In this document: in pieces, positions 43,201-51,580 of the stretch
Position numbering within the stretch: the first letter of the stretch is position 1
Layout: each line of letters opens with the position of its first letter
Origin: Mannheimia granulomatis
Lineage (GTDB): Bacteria > Pseudomonadota > Gammaproteobacteria > Enterobacterales > Pasteurellaceae
Assembly (NCBI RefSeq): GCF_013377255.1
Contig: NZ_CP016614.1
Span: forward strand, 303,501-367,500
Direction of reading: 5' to 3'
DNA: 64,000 nucleotides
Translations under genes and position numbers: made by a program
The notes under the pieces: model-generated
The model's database searches: none
Seen by the model: only the letters and a program-made list of their open reading frames with translations
Told to the model about the DNA's origin: nothing

Positions 43201-45904
43201 AGTTGAAGCAACAGTTGTTGATGGTAAATTTGAAGTTGAAGTTCTGGTGAGTGAAACTAGCCTTGCAAATGCGAAATTAAAGTCGAGTGAGCGTAAAGTC
43301 AAGGCCAACTACACGGCAAAAGATGACGCAGGTAATGAAGAAGCTGCGGATGAAGCGAGCCGTAAATATACTCTAGAGGATAGTTATCGTGAAATCAATA
43401 TTACCAAAATTGGTGACAATTTTGGGTTGGATATGAGTGGTAGTACACGTGTAACTGGCTCTATTCAGGAATTTGGTGTAGTGAGCCCGCCTGCTGATGC
43501 AGCATTGTACAATCAAGGTAAAAATGCGCGTTTTATCCGTATGGTGAAGTTGGTGATTGGCGATAAGACCTATCAAGCTGGCTTTGACGGTTTAACTAAA
43601 TCGTTCCATTTGGATATTCCGAATGCAGATTGGGCGACGATTGCTGGTAAAAGTGTAAAGGTCGATTTTACGGATCATTTTGTTACACAGACATCTTTTT
43701 ATAGTAAAGTCACTTCGCCGTATTTTGAGAATAACGTGACATACTTAACACCAGGTCGTGTTCCGACAGTGAAAAAATTTACGCTAGAAAGTGATCTGTT
43801 GGTGAAAAACGGCGATAACAGCTACAGCATTAAACCGCTTGTGACGGAAAAAACGGAAATCAGTGGGATCGTGAAAGGTGATGTGGCTGTGGGTGCGAAC
43901 ATTGATGTTAAAGCTGGCAGCCATACGGTTCAAACTCAGGTCAAAGAGGGTAAGACATTTAGTGTTTTGATTGATACTATTCACTTGAAAAATAATGCCT
44001 CAGGTGTAATAACGGCAACTTTGAAAGATACTGGTAGCGATGTTGTGATGGATAGTGAGGTATATGTTCAGCCGAAGGCAGTTTCAGCTACTTTTGTATC
44101 TCAACATAGTGAAATACCTGTGGCTAGCCGTAAAATCGATCATACTAAAGATGATTATAACTTCTTTTACCCTATTCACCTATTAGATCAGGGACCGACA
44201 AAATTTGGTTTCCTTCGCAACGTTGAAATCGGTAGTTCGGAAGTGCCGCTTACAGTTAAGTATCACTTTTTACGTACTAATGAAATTAACCAGCTTCCAA
44301 CTAATACTCAAGGTTTGGAAGCAATTGGAGCCAATTCGGCAGAAGAAATACCAGATAGTTTGAAAGCGACATTCCGTTATGCTTATCAGCAGATTGCCAA
44401 ATATACCAACCTGAAATTTGAAGAGGTGACTGGTGGCTGGCAAGAGGTGGCTGATAATAAAGGGACATTGCTATTTGTTGGTGATTTGCAGGCTACACGT
44501 TATAAAGGTTCGTCAGCGATTGGTTATCCAGGAGGAAACTTAGTCTGGGATAAGAAAATTCTCGGTACAGCGGGTACGGATGATTACTCTCACTATATGG
44601 CAATCCACGAGATTTTACATACGTTGAATATGAGACACGCTCACGATAGTTTTACCGATGTGAAGAGTAATCCACCTGAAGCCACTGCGTTTAATCACGT
44701 AGCAGAAGCATCAAGCGAGTTTTCGAATATGTCTTACTGGACCGTACGTCTCTTTGATGCAATGCGTGATCTGAGAATGTATGACCTTGCTTATCTACAC
44801 TACCGCTTCGGAGTAAATCGTACACATCGTGCCGGTGATGATGTTTATACTTTCAGAAAGTATGATGCACGTAAGGCCGATGGCGATATCTATATCTGGG
44901 ACGGTAACGGTGTGGACACCTTTGATGCCTCAATGGAAAAAGAGGGAGTTACGGTAAACCTGACCCCGGGATCGTGGAACTATCGTGGTACGGAACGTAA
45001 ATTTAATTTCGTAACAGATGGTAGAACTGTGTATGACAAAAACACATTTTTTGATAAGCCTGGAGTGAACATTAGAGGTTCAGCATTGAATAACTCACAA
45101 AATGAAATTTCCGGGAATCCTGTATCTAATCCACCAGCATCAGGCGTACTAGAATTTAATAATTACCATGATGGTCAATCCTTTATCGGTTACGGCACAC
45201 AAATTGAAAACCTCATTGGTTCGAAATTTGATGATAAATTGACTGGTAATAAAGCGGCGAATAATATCTTTGGCGGAGACGGCGTTGATACAATCGCTGG
45301 GGGCGAGGGTGACGATTTTATTAACGGGGGTCTTGGTGATGATCTAATGTTCGGTAACCAAGGCAATGATACCTATGTGATTGATAGTGTAGCAGATGTG
45401 GTAACCGAAGAGGCTGATCAAGGTACAGATCATATTTACAGCCTTGTAAATTATACCTTAGATGCGAACGTGGAAAATCTGACCCTGATCGGCACAACGG
45501 CGAAAAACGGTACAGGTAATGCCCTCAATAACGAAATTCGAGGTAATGATGCTGGCAATATTCTAAACGGATTAGCAGGCAACGATATCTTAATTGGTGG
45601 CTTGGGAGCTGATACCTTAAGCGGTGGAGAAGGGCAAGATACTTTCGTCTTTGAAAGTAGCTTAAACGGTAAAGTGGATACCATTACTGATTTCGTAGTG
45701 GGTCAAGATAAAATCAAACTCTCAGCAACGATTTTCTCTGCGATCAGTGCCGATTTAAGTAATATCAAGGAGCACCTGTTCTACGATACAGCTTCGGGCG
45801 AGTTAAGCTATAACAGCCAGAACGGCGGTGCAGATAATGCGACGCCATTTGCGATAGTGGCAGGCTTACAAAACTTGGAAGGCGATAAGTTTATTATCGG
45901 CTAA
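40244..45904 (+). CDS. Giant secreted protein: BapA-like N-terminus, Ig-like repeats, serralysin-type zinc protease, RTX tail
   Basis: 1886 residues, no Sec signal peptide. Residues 1-145 resemble the N-terminus of BapA-type biofilm adhesins, ending in a Gly/Ala hydrophobic segment (ILYGLGAAALIGGALALSGG), then an acidic Lys/Glu linker. Residues about 185-1080 hold eight clear Ig-like repeats of roughly 95-100 residues (each starting like xVxPxITxxxIAxDNIVN), with two more divergent ones after. Residues about 1370-1560 are a metzincin protease: HEILHTLNMRH gives His1455, Glu1456, His1459 and His1465, and SNMSYW is the Met-turn (Met1496, Tyr1498). RTX nonapeptides (GGDGVDTIAGGEGDD, GGLGADTLSGGEGQD) and a type I secretion tail ending DKFIIG follow. 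Serralysins cleave host proteins after calcium-driven folding outside the cell. The usual Gly in the zinc motif is Asn1462. No secretion genes are adjacent. Confidence 0.85.
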   Translation: MSQYTIKVITKTAENSIPLTHSSNTAKIQAQENAKYQIFNEQGELIVNPKVEKINEDDLAVYLDNSSEPSFILEDYYSVYPIEDSAYLAVISASLATSSREAPFVLASEVASAGLTSKILYGLGAAALIGGALALSGGNGGSSGSAPAKPAEKPKDDKNIEEDKKTEENKEETPNTTGESINVTLSFNSVTSDNLVNLSESKGEVVVSGQFTADKPFTQAQVWLEIGSERFEAIVTGSTFSAKIPGTLLAQHQQIKASISVENGQSKGNAEGVHIYGVDAEIVHPNITLNTIANDNIVNIAESNQPVLKVGGKVTNVPGSEAKPNDKVIVKIGDQTFVTILKSDLSFEIAASGQLLAKNRKISVELETKDNAGNAITTLAEKAYAVDLLIVNPEIQINAIATDDILNAIELENEVMVSGLVTNVDESAAKKGDVVTLVIGSHLVTTKLDEQLKFSVSVAGEWLKDNDRIDATLTTEDPAGNRKESQASRNYAIDKEIVHPKITFDVVTYDNTINQTEGTSGQNVTVSGKVENVGGSEAKIGDKVILTIGDHQFEAVLTDDLTFSVNVPGNVLVNAERKVKASLLTKDIAGNELVTNAEHSYFIDQVIADPTITIENITPDNIVNIQESGEKIIVRGKVENVVNSAAKANDKVVIKIGEHTFETSLQSDLSFSVEVDGALLAKNNRIEATLTTQDTAENRLTTVKTHGYLVDTDIAAPNLIIDKIATDDIINAVEKQAETILVTGKAVNVAHAEAKEGDVVTLTVGQSQVTGKLDRELKFSIPVSTIALVNHKEIFASLSTQDRALNSITAQASKTVSVDDSFNVSVSVSDIAVDNKVNKQEAAGQITLSGTYTADADVKADSVVITLLINNQERAAEVNTQNNTWQLVVAGGDLALAEGENRIVAKIKAEDTAGNPAESTTTQAYQVDTVLNKPVVRITSIAEDDVIDATEANGKVKIKGIVENAEGDNPVVVLCPCQSCASGWKEVEATVVDGKFEVEVLVSETSLANAKLKSSERKVKANYTAKDDAGNEEAADEASRKYTLEDSYREINITKIGDNFGLDMSGSTRVTGSIQEFGVVSPPADAALYNQGKNARFIRMVKLVIGDKTYQAGFDGLTKSFHLDIPNADWATIAGKSVKVDFTDHFVTQTSFYSKVTSPYFENNVTYLTPGRVPTVKKFTLESDLLVKNGDNSYSIKPLVTEKTEISGIVKGDVAVGANIDVKAGSHTVQTQVKEGKTFSVLIDTIHLKNNASGVITATLKDTGSDVVMDSEVYVQPKAVSATFVSQHSEIPVASRKIDHTKDDYNFFYPIHLLDQGPTKFGFLRNVEIGSSEVPLTVKYHFLRTNEINQLPTNTQGLEAIGANSAEEIPDSLKATFRYAYQQIAKYTNLKFEEVTGGWQEVADNKGTLLFVGDLQATRYKGSSAIGYPGGNLVWDKKILGTAGTDDYSHYMAIHEILHTLNMRHAHDSFTDVKSNPPEATAFNHVAEASSEFSNMSYWTVRLFDAMRDLRMYDLAYLHYRFGVNRTHRAGDDVYTFRKYDARKADGDIYIWDGNGVDTFDASMEKEGVTVNLTPGSWNYRGTERKFNFVTDGRTVYDKNTFFDKPGVNIRGSALNNSQNEISGNPVSNPPASGVLEFNNYHDGQSFIGYGTQIENLIGSKFDDKLTGNKAANNIFGGDGVDTIAGGEGDDFINGGLGDDLMFGNQGNDTYVIDSVADVVTEEADQGTDHIYSLVNYTLDANVENLTLIGTTAKNGTGNALNNEIRGNDAGNILNGLAGNDILIGGLGADTLSGGEGQDTFVFESSLNGKVDTITDFVVGQDKIKLSATIFSAISADLSNIKEHLFYDTASGELSYNSQNGGADNATPFAIVAGLQNLEGDKFIIG

Positions 45905-45932
45905 TATTAGAATAGAAAATCTGATAGGAAAA

Positions 45933-46262
45933 TGATCTGCACCCTAAAAGTTGGACTAAATCTCCAACGGATTAAGGTGCAGATTTTTATGCTTAAATAT
46001 AACCAATGTTTCAAATACCAAGTCATTGATTTCTATTCGGAAGCTCAACATGACATTTTCAACTCTTCATCATTCCCAACTACCCAATAAAGAGGTCGGA
46101 TTATTCAGTATCAATATTCAGGTATAAGCAGGCTAGCTGTCTTGCATTCCAAACAGATTTATACTACCGAATAAAAGTTAGCCGTCATCTAAATTGGCAA
46201 CAGATACAAAATATGCTTCAACAAGCGGTCAAAAAACTGTCGAAAAATGCAAAGCCATAACA
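45933..46262 (+). pseudogene. Decayed IS3/IS150-type insertion sequence (orfA remnant)
   Basis: A left-end-like sequence at 45933 (TGATCTGCACCCTAAAAGTT) is followed at 45989 by an orfA-like start reading MLKYNQCFKYQVIDFYSEAQ and, after an in-frame stop, IIQYQYSGISRLAVLHSKQI then YTTE. These are the helix-turn-helix and linker parts of an IS150-type orfA, broken by at least two stops, followed by a short stretch (HLNWQQIQNMLQQAVKKLS) in a shifted frame. orfB is absent. An uptake core ACAAGCGGTC (46221-46230) lies in the remnant. It is between the protease-adhesin and the sialidase. Confidence 0.65.
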
Positions 46263-46343
46263 GACGCAAAATGTCCATTATGGCTATTTCATTAGGAAAG
46301 TAGACTCAATTTTATCTACTATGCTTTTTTGCAAATTTTATCA

Positions 46344-46369
46344 CTCCCCAACCTATCTGACTTGGGGAG
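46344..46369 (-). terminator. Hairpin after the sialidase gene
   Basis: CTCCCCAA and TTGGGGAG form an 8-bp stem six bases past the stop on the minus strand. T tail weak. Confidence 0.5.
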
Positions 46370-46374
46370 ATGAT

Positions 46375-49300
46375 TTAGAAGCGGTATTCTAATTTTGCAT
46401 TGAACTGTGTTTGATGGATTTTCGCTTTATCTAACGCTTTGCGATGAGCTACACCAAGTTCAATAAAGAACTGCTCGGTTAGTGCAATATCACCGTTTAA
46501 TTTAAATACTAATCCGCTGCCTAAACTGCCAGATTTAAATTGCTCGGTTTGGTTAGCTTGAATCGCGACTTTTCCTCCACGACTATGTTGATGTTCATAG
46601 AATACTCCGGTATTTAAACGAATTCGATCACCTTTCCAACTCAGGTTTGCTCCAATATGCTGGGTAAAGACTTTAAACGGATCAATATTTACCGCCCAAT
46701 TACCCACTCGGTTGTTTGTTGAAGTTTTCATTTGTTGGTAAGTTAATCCCCAAACCGGTGTAACTGCCACATTGCCCAATGGAATTTGATAACCAACTTC
46801 TCCCGATGCTTGGAGTTGTTTACCTTTTATGCTGGCAACATTTTGAGCATCAGCAGTATGGAGCTTACCTTTTTGTAGGTGGTAACCAATACTTGCATTA
46901 ACAATCAGATTATCCCACTGATTATGTAACGCAGCCATAAAGGAGGTCGATTTATAACGAGTTTCACTCCAACCGTCTGCCGCCTGTGGATTGACACTAT
47001 ACTTACCAAAAGCAAGTCCTAAATGTAGCTCACTGTTCACACCAATTGGTAGATAGCCGCCAAACAAGGTACTACTTTGTTTGGCTTTAAAGTTATAGCC
47101 ATAGTCGATAAAGGATAGATTAGAGTCATAACGGCTGTTACCATTTTGTTGGCTGACATAGAAACCTCTTTTATCATGTGTCCAGAGATTTGCCATAAAT
47201 TGTTGACGAATCAAATTGCCGTGATTATACATTGCAATAGGTGCAACTAAATAAGACGGAACTCGACTGTTAATCGCTGCACGATGGGTTGGTTTGGGCA
47301 TTGTATTATCCGTGTTACTTGGATTTGAGGCATTGCCTATATCTCCGCTGTTTCCACCGATCGGATTATCAGTATTTTTACTACTATTCGGATTTGAGGT
47401 GCTGTCTATATCTCCGTCGTTTCTATCGACTGGATTATTAGCATTATTGCCACTACTTGGATTTGAGATGTTAACTGTATCTTCACTGTTTCTACTGACC
47501 GAATTATCAGTGCTTTCACCACCATTCAGAGTTGAAGTGTTATCTGTATCTCCTCTGTTTCCATCGATCGGATTATCAGTACTTTCACTGCTATTCGGAT
47601 TTGATGTATTGCCTATATCTACGCTGTGTCCACCGGCCGGATTATCAGTACTTTCACCACTATTCGGATTATTATTTTCCAGTGTGGATGGAGTTGGTTC
47701 GGTGTAGCGAATGACAGATTCAGGGCTGTTACCTTCTTCATCAATCAATAGATTTTGTAGACGGTAATCATAGTAGTCATTACCATTGACTTTTTTATCG
47801 ACACTTACGAGAGTAAATTTGTAAATATCGCTTACATCTGCACCGCTTGCAGTTGCTTTATTCAGAACAAACTGCCCTAACTCACCATTGCCTTTAACCT
47901 GTACCAACGACAAACCTTCATCGGCATCATATTGGCCATTTTGGTTTTTATCCGATACACCTTTTTCTGTGCCTAGTAGTTTGGCTTCAACACGGTTTGG
48001 TTCGGTAGTAGTTAAGTCACCTTCAATAATCACACGGTCGTGATCCCAACGTTGCATATTTTGGAAGATGTTATTGATCCGTAATACTAAATCAGCACCC
48101 AATGAGTTAACGCTACTAAAGGTTAAAGTCTGTGGAGTGAAGGAGTTTGCATTACGGAATGCTCTACCACTATTGACAATTGGCTGTTGAGCAGCCGGTT
48201 CAATTACCGCTCCTTTTGCCCATACGCTGTGTGTATCAATTTTGCCGTTCCCGCTTAGTACCGCACGATTACCTAATACTACTATGCTGCCTTTGATTGT
48301 ACCTTGTAAATCAATATTACCTTCTCTCAACTCGGTTAAGCCTACATGGTTTAGATTAGCGTTTAATTTTAACGCACCGGTGCCACTTTTAACGAAATTC
48401 CCTTCTCCACTCACATTAGTTGTTAGTTGCACTGTTTTATCTGTATTGTGAACAACAAGATTACTCAATTTATCCAATTTCGTGTGTTCGATATTCACTG
48501 TACTACCGTCCGTAAGTACTAAGTTTGCCTCGGTCAAAACCGCTTCTTTGGCTTGATGTGTGGTATCTGCTGCATAAGTGATGGTACCTTTGTTTACATC
48601 AATCACATTAAGCAAAGAGTTTCCTGCTAAGACAAGATTAGCCTCTTTTTCTGTTGGTTGATAAGCCAGATTTACTTTTCCGCTCTTATCACCGAAAATA
48701 CCGTTAATTTGACGACTACCGTTCAAAGCAATAGTTAATCCTGCTTCGGTTTCACTGTTTTGGTTAATTATGTTGCCGTTAATGGTTTCCGCACGAAGCC
48801 CTGTAGGAGGTTGAGTCACATCATCAATCACAATTTGATTGCCGTTCAGATCCAGCGTACCTTGATTAAGCGTGAGGCTGCTTAAATTTACTTGATCGGC
48901 ACTACCTAAACGTACCGTACCGTTTTTATTTACTTTTACGCTACTAAATGCCTGCTTTTCATTTTGCTCATTGGCTTTTTGGCTTAATGTTGCCAATCCT
49001 TCTTCAACCACTAAGTGTGATAAGTTAATTCCTGTACCGACTTGAATCATCTCACCATCACCGATTTTGTAGAATGTTTGATCGGCAGAGTCATTTAAAT
49101 TCACTTCTTTATTGTCAGGATTACGAATATCACGATGGACAAAATTATCATGCCATACCAGTTCTTGGATATTCAGACGCACATATTGGATATTTTGCCC
49201 TTGAACCTCTTCATAAAGTAAACCAATATCACCATTCGGCAACTCTGTTAAACTATTATAGGAATAAGACGTACCTACGGTAATGTTAGTGCTGTATTTC

Positions 49301-51258
49301 CAGACAATTGAGCCATCATCTTGTACTTCGCCCAACCATACTTTACCATTACTGCGTGTAGTTGAGTGAGGATTAGCAAAAATCACGATCTCCTTGCCGT
49401 TAATTCGCTTGGAGTATTTGATGACAGACATCTGTGAATAAGGATCAAGCAATACATCATCAAGTACTTTAGAATTTGTCCAGCTATAGCCGCCATCTTT
49501 ACTGGTAGAGATAACTACTTTTTTCTTGCCGTCAATTAAGTTACGGGAGAACATTTTTATTTCCCCGTTATCAAGTTCAATAAGCTGCGACTCAGTTGTT
49601 TGTTTATAGTAGCTATTTAATAAGCGACTGCCGCCATTTGCTGCCTCCCAGCGGTCGGTTGGTGCTTCACCACGTTCCCAAGTTTTACCGCCATCACGGC
49701 TGATAATGACCGCGGCAGTTTGAGAGCCTTGTAATTTACCTACATTGTTGGTGTAGTATACAGGCATTACTAAGTTACCGTTTTTTAGTTGAATACCGTT
49801 GCCCGGGCCAACCCCCATAAATTGCATCCAATCAGCTTTGACCTGCGGGGTAATATCCACAGGATTTGACCAAGTTTCACCGTCATCATCACTATGAATT
49901 AACCAGAGATAGCTGGTTCTTTTTGCAACTAATGGTGCGGAATCGTTACCTGCATGACGGGTATTTAAAAAAATATTACCTAAACGAGTTTCACCTTGAT
50001 AAAGGTCGCCCAAATCTTTATAGGCAATCTCACGATTACCTTCCATCACTACACGATAGTCGGTTGCCTGATTATCTTCGTTATACACAACCCCATTTTC
50101 ACGTACTGTGTATTGATTACCAGCAGTATCAGTTAAAACCCGATAATGTGTTCCACCAATGTTTTTATAACCGGTACCGTCAGGCTCTGCTCCTGCACCA
50201 AAGCCGAAAAGTCCTCGCATTTCAGGGAACATATCTACCAGCATAAAAATCCGACCGGTATTTTTATCTTGTACGACTAGAGGATCGATTAAAAATGCCG
50301 AGTTTTCCGTACCATAATTTTGTGAGGCTAAATCTAAAATTACCTGATCTTCTCCCCAAGTTTTACCACCGTCAGTACTACGACGAATTACTGTATCAAT
50401 ATTTCCCCAGTCTCCAGCATGTTGATGACGTTTGTCAGTTGCAGCAATCACTGTACCTTTTTGCGTTGTAAAAAGAGATGGAATGCGGTAACTGTTAGCA
50501 CCACCTTGGCCCGGTTTAAATATTTCATATTTTTCCGTTTTCTCTGCACCAAAAAGGTTACGGCGTTCAAAAGCAGTATTTTGTGCTTCGACAAGCTGCT
50601 GATGTTTGGTATTAATTTCATCAGCATTGAGTACATTTTTGGTGATATCTGCATAAAGAATATCGCCTGCTAAAGGATTTTCCTGTGAACGTAATGCTCT
50701 TCCTAATGCGACGGTATTTAACTCTGCTACATCATTAAAGAACTTAGACGAATTAGAGGTTTTTTGTAATTGCCCATTTACATAAATTTTAATTTGTCCT
50801 GCTTCTTTATCAAATGTATAAGTAATTGTTCTATACTCACCTAAATTTCTAGGTGCTGCAACAGTTAATAGATCAGTATTCGGAACAAGATTACCTTGGG
50901 CGTTTCTAATCTCTAAACCGATATACTCATTATTATTACTATCTAAACGACTGTAAAACCAAAGGTAATTTCTGTCTGCCGAAGAGCTGGTTACACCCAT
51001 TAAGGTACCAAAAACATTTTGAATAGCTCCGTTAGATCTAGCAGGGGCTTGTGCTACATTCCTCACTCGGAAAGTAATTGAGCCATTTTCTAGTTTAAAA
51101 GTGTCCTCCGCCAATTGTGAAGTGATATTCATACTACCTAAGCTCTTAGTTGAACTGTGCTGGAAAATCATTTCAGCCTGTGCTGTATTCCCTAACGTCG
51201 TAGCGACAAATCCCGCAATAGCAGTTTGTTTAAGCCAAGTTTTTGTTTGCTTTTTCAT
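46375..51258 (-). CDS. Sialidase (neuraminidase) autotransporter
   Basis: 1627 residues. Signal peptide MKKQTKTWLKQTAIAGFVAT to about residue 28; then a lectin-like N-terminal beta domain (about 30-230) and a GH33 sialidase domain (about 250-750) with the YRIP motif near residue 257 and Asp-boxes RRSTDGGKTW, HSDDDGETW, ISRDGGKTW and TSKDGGYSW. A beta-helix passenger segment follows to about 1180, then a linker of 23-residue repeats (1197-1311) and a C-terminal autotransporter barrel (about 1350-1627) ending in Phe. It removes sialic acid from host glycans, either for feeding or to unmask receptors. The ATG at 51258 follows GGAGAAAG; an ATG at 51315 gives an unlikely leader. Resembles NanB of Pasteurella multocida in design. 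Confidence 0.88.
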   Translation of the reverse strand: MKKQTKTWLKQTAIAGFVATTLGNTAQAEMIFQHSSTKSLGSMNITSQLAEDTFKLENGSITFRVRNVAQAPARSNGAIQNVFGTLMGVTSSSADRNYLWFYSRLDSNNNEYIGLEIRNAQGNLVPNTDLLTVAAPRNLGEYRTITYTFDKEAGQIKIYVNGQLQKTSNSSKFFNDVAELNTVALGRALRSQENPLAGDILYADITKNVLNADEINTKHQQLVEAQNTAFERRNLFGAEKTEKYEIFKPGQGGANSYRIPSLFTTQKGTVIAATDKRHQHAGDWGNIDTVIRRSTDGGKTWGEDQVILDLASQNYGTENSAFLIDPLVVQDKNTGRIFMLVDMFPEMRGLFGFGAGAEPDGTGYKNIGGTHYRVLTDTAGNQYTVRENGVVYNEDNQATDYRVVMEGNREIAYKDLGDLYQGETRLGNIFLNTRHAGNDSAPLVAKRTSYLWLIHSDDDGETWSNPVDITPQVKADWMQFMGVGPGNGIQLKNGNLVMPVYYTNNVGKLQGSQTAAVIISRDGGKTWERGEAPTDRWEAANGGSRLLNSYYKQTTESQLIELDNGEIKMFSRNLIDGKKKVVISTSKDGGYSWTNSKVLDDVLLDPYSQMSVIKYSKRINGKEIVIFANPHSTTRSNGKVWLGEVQDDGSIVWKYSTNITVGTSYSYNSLTELPNGDIGLLYEEVQGQNIQYVRLNIQELVWHDNFVHRDIRNPDNKEVNLNDSADQTFYKIGDGEMIQVGTGINLSHLVVEEGLATLSQKANEQNEKQAFSSVKVNKNGTVRLGSADQVNLSSLTLNQGTLDLNGNQIVIDDVTQPPTGLRAETINGNIINQNSETEAGLTIALNGSRQINGIFGDKSGKVNLAYQPTEKEANLVLAGNSLLNVIDVNKGTITYAADTTHQAKEAVLTEANLVLTDGSTVNIEHTKLDKLSNLVVHNTDKTVQLTTNVSGEGNFVKSGTGALKLNANLNHVGLTELREGNIDLQGTIKGSIVVLGNRAVLSGNGKIDTHSVWAKGAVIEPAAQQPIVNSGRAFRNANSFTPQTLTFSSVNSLGADLVLRINNIFQNMQRWDHDRVIIEGDLTTTEPNRVEAKLLGTEKGVSDKNQNGQYDADEGLSLVQVKGNGELGQFVLNKATASGADVSDIYKFTLVSVDKKVNGNDYYDYRLQNLLIDEEGNSPESVIRYTEPTPSTLENNNPNSGESTDNPAGGHSVDIGNTSNPNSSESTDNPIDGNRGDTDNTSTLNGGESTDNSVSRNSEDTVNISNPSSGNNANNPVDRNDGDIDSTSNPNSSKNTDNPIGGNSGDIGNASNPSNTDNTMPKPTHRAAINSRVPSYLVAPIAMYNHGNLIRQQFMANLWTHDKRGFYVSQQNGNSRYDSNLSFIDYGYNFKAKQSSTLFGGYLPIGVNSELHLGLAFGKYSVNPQAADGWSETRYKSTSFMAALHNQWDNLIVNASIGYHLQKGKLHTADAQNVASIKGKQLQASGEVGYQIPLGNVAVTPVWGLTYQQMKTSTNNRVGNWAVNIDPFKVFTQHIGANLSWKGDRIRLNTGVFYEHQHSRGGKVAIQANQTEQFKSGSLGSGLVFKLNGDIALTEQFFIELGVAHRKALDKAKIHQTQFNAKLEYRF
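47326..47670 (-). repeat. Five tandem 69-bp repeats in the sialidase linker
   Basis: Five contiguous imperfect 23-residue units, such as NPNSGESTDNPAGGHSVDIG plus NTS and NPNSSKNTDNPIGGNSGDIG plus NAS, followed by a partial sixth. They are rich in Asn, Ser, Asp and Gly and join passenger to barrel. Confidence 0.88.
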
Positions 51259-51509
51259 AGAACTTTCTCCTAATAGGTGATCGCATAATCGCCCATTAAG
51301 ATAGTAATTTTTCAAAATAGAGTAAAATAGTGGAGTGAAAATTCGAGAGCGGCTTCACAGAAAGATTAAGTGGTTGGTCGTTTTCTGCTCTTTTTGGTTT
51401 TTTTTTGTTCGAAATGGGGTCTTTTTTTCGATAAGAATTTGATCGGGTGACAATTATTATTCTATTTAAAATAATTCAATTGAAAGCGTTTTTTATAAGT
51501 ATTTCGGAA
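51259..51509 (-). promoter_or_regulatory. Upstream region of the sialidase gene
   Basis: AT-rich, no gene. On the minus strand it would hold the sialidase promoter. A run of nine A residues (T9 on the plus strand, 51398-51406) lies about 140 bases before the start codon. No clear CRP site seen. Confidence 0.35.
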
Positions 51510-51571
51510 AAAGCGGTTAATTTTGAGGATTTTATCTATTGTGTGTAAATTTTTCTCAAAATTCAACCGCT
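51510..51571 (-). terminator. Inverted uptake-signal terminator after hemL
   Basis: AAGCGGTTAATTTTGAG is matched by CTCAAAATTCAACCGCTT 26 bases further on, forming a long stem ten bases past the hemL stop on the minus strand. Confidence 0.75.
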
Positions 51572-51580
51572 TGCAATTAT

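Noticed and set aside
40244..45904. RTX pore-forming toxin (leukotoxin/Apx type)
   Set aside because: There is no hydrophobic pore domain or acylated lysine region of that family and no neighbouring C, B, D genes; the protease signature explains the RTX tail.
47294..47707. 137-residue hydrophobic ORF on the plus strand
   Set aside because: It is the antisense reading of the repeat linker of the sialidase; its repeats mirror the 69-bp units and it has no ribosome site.
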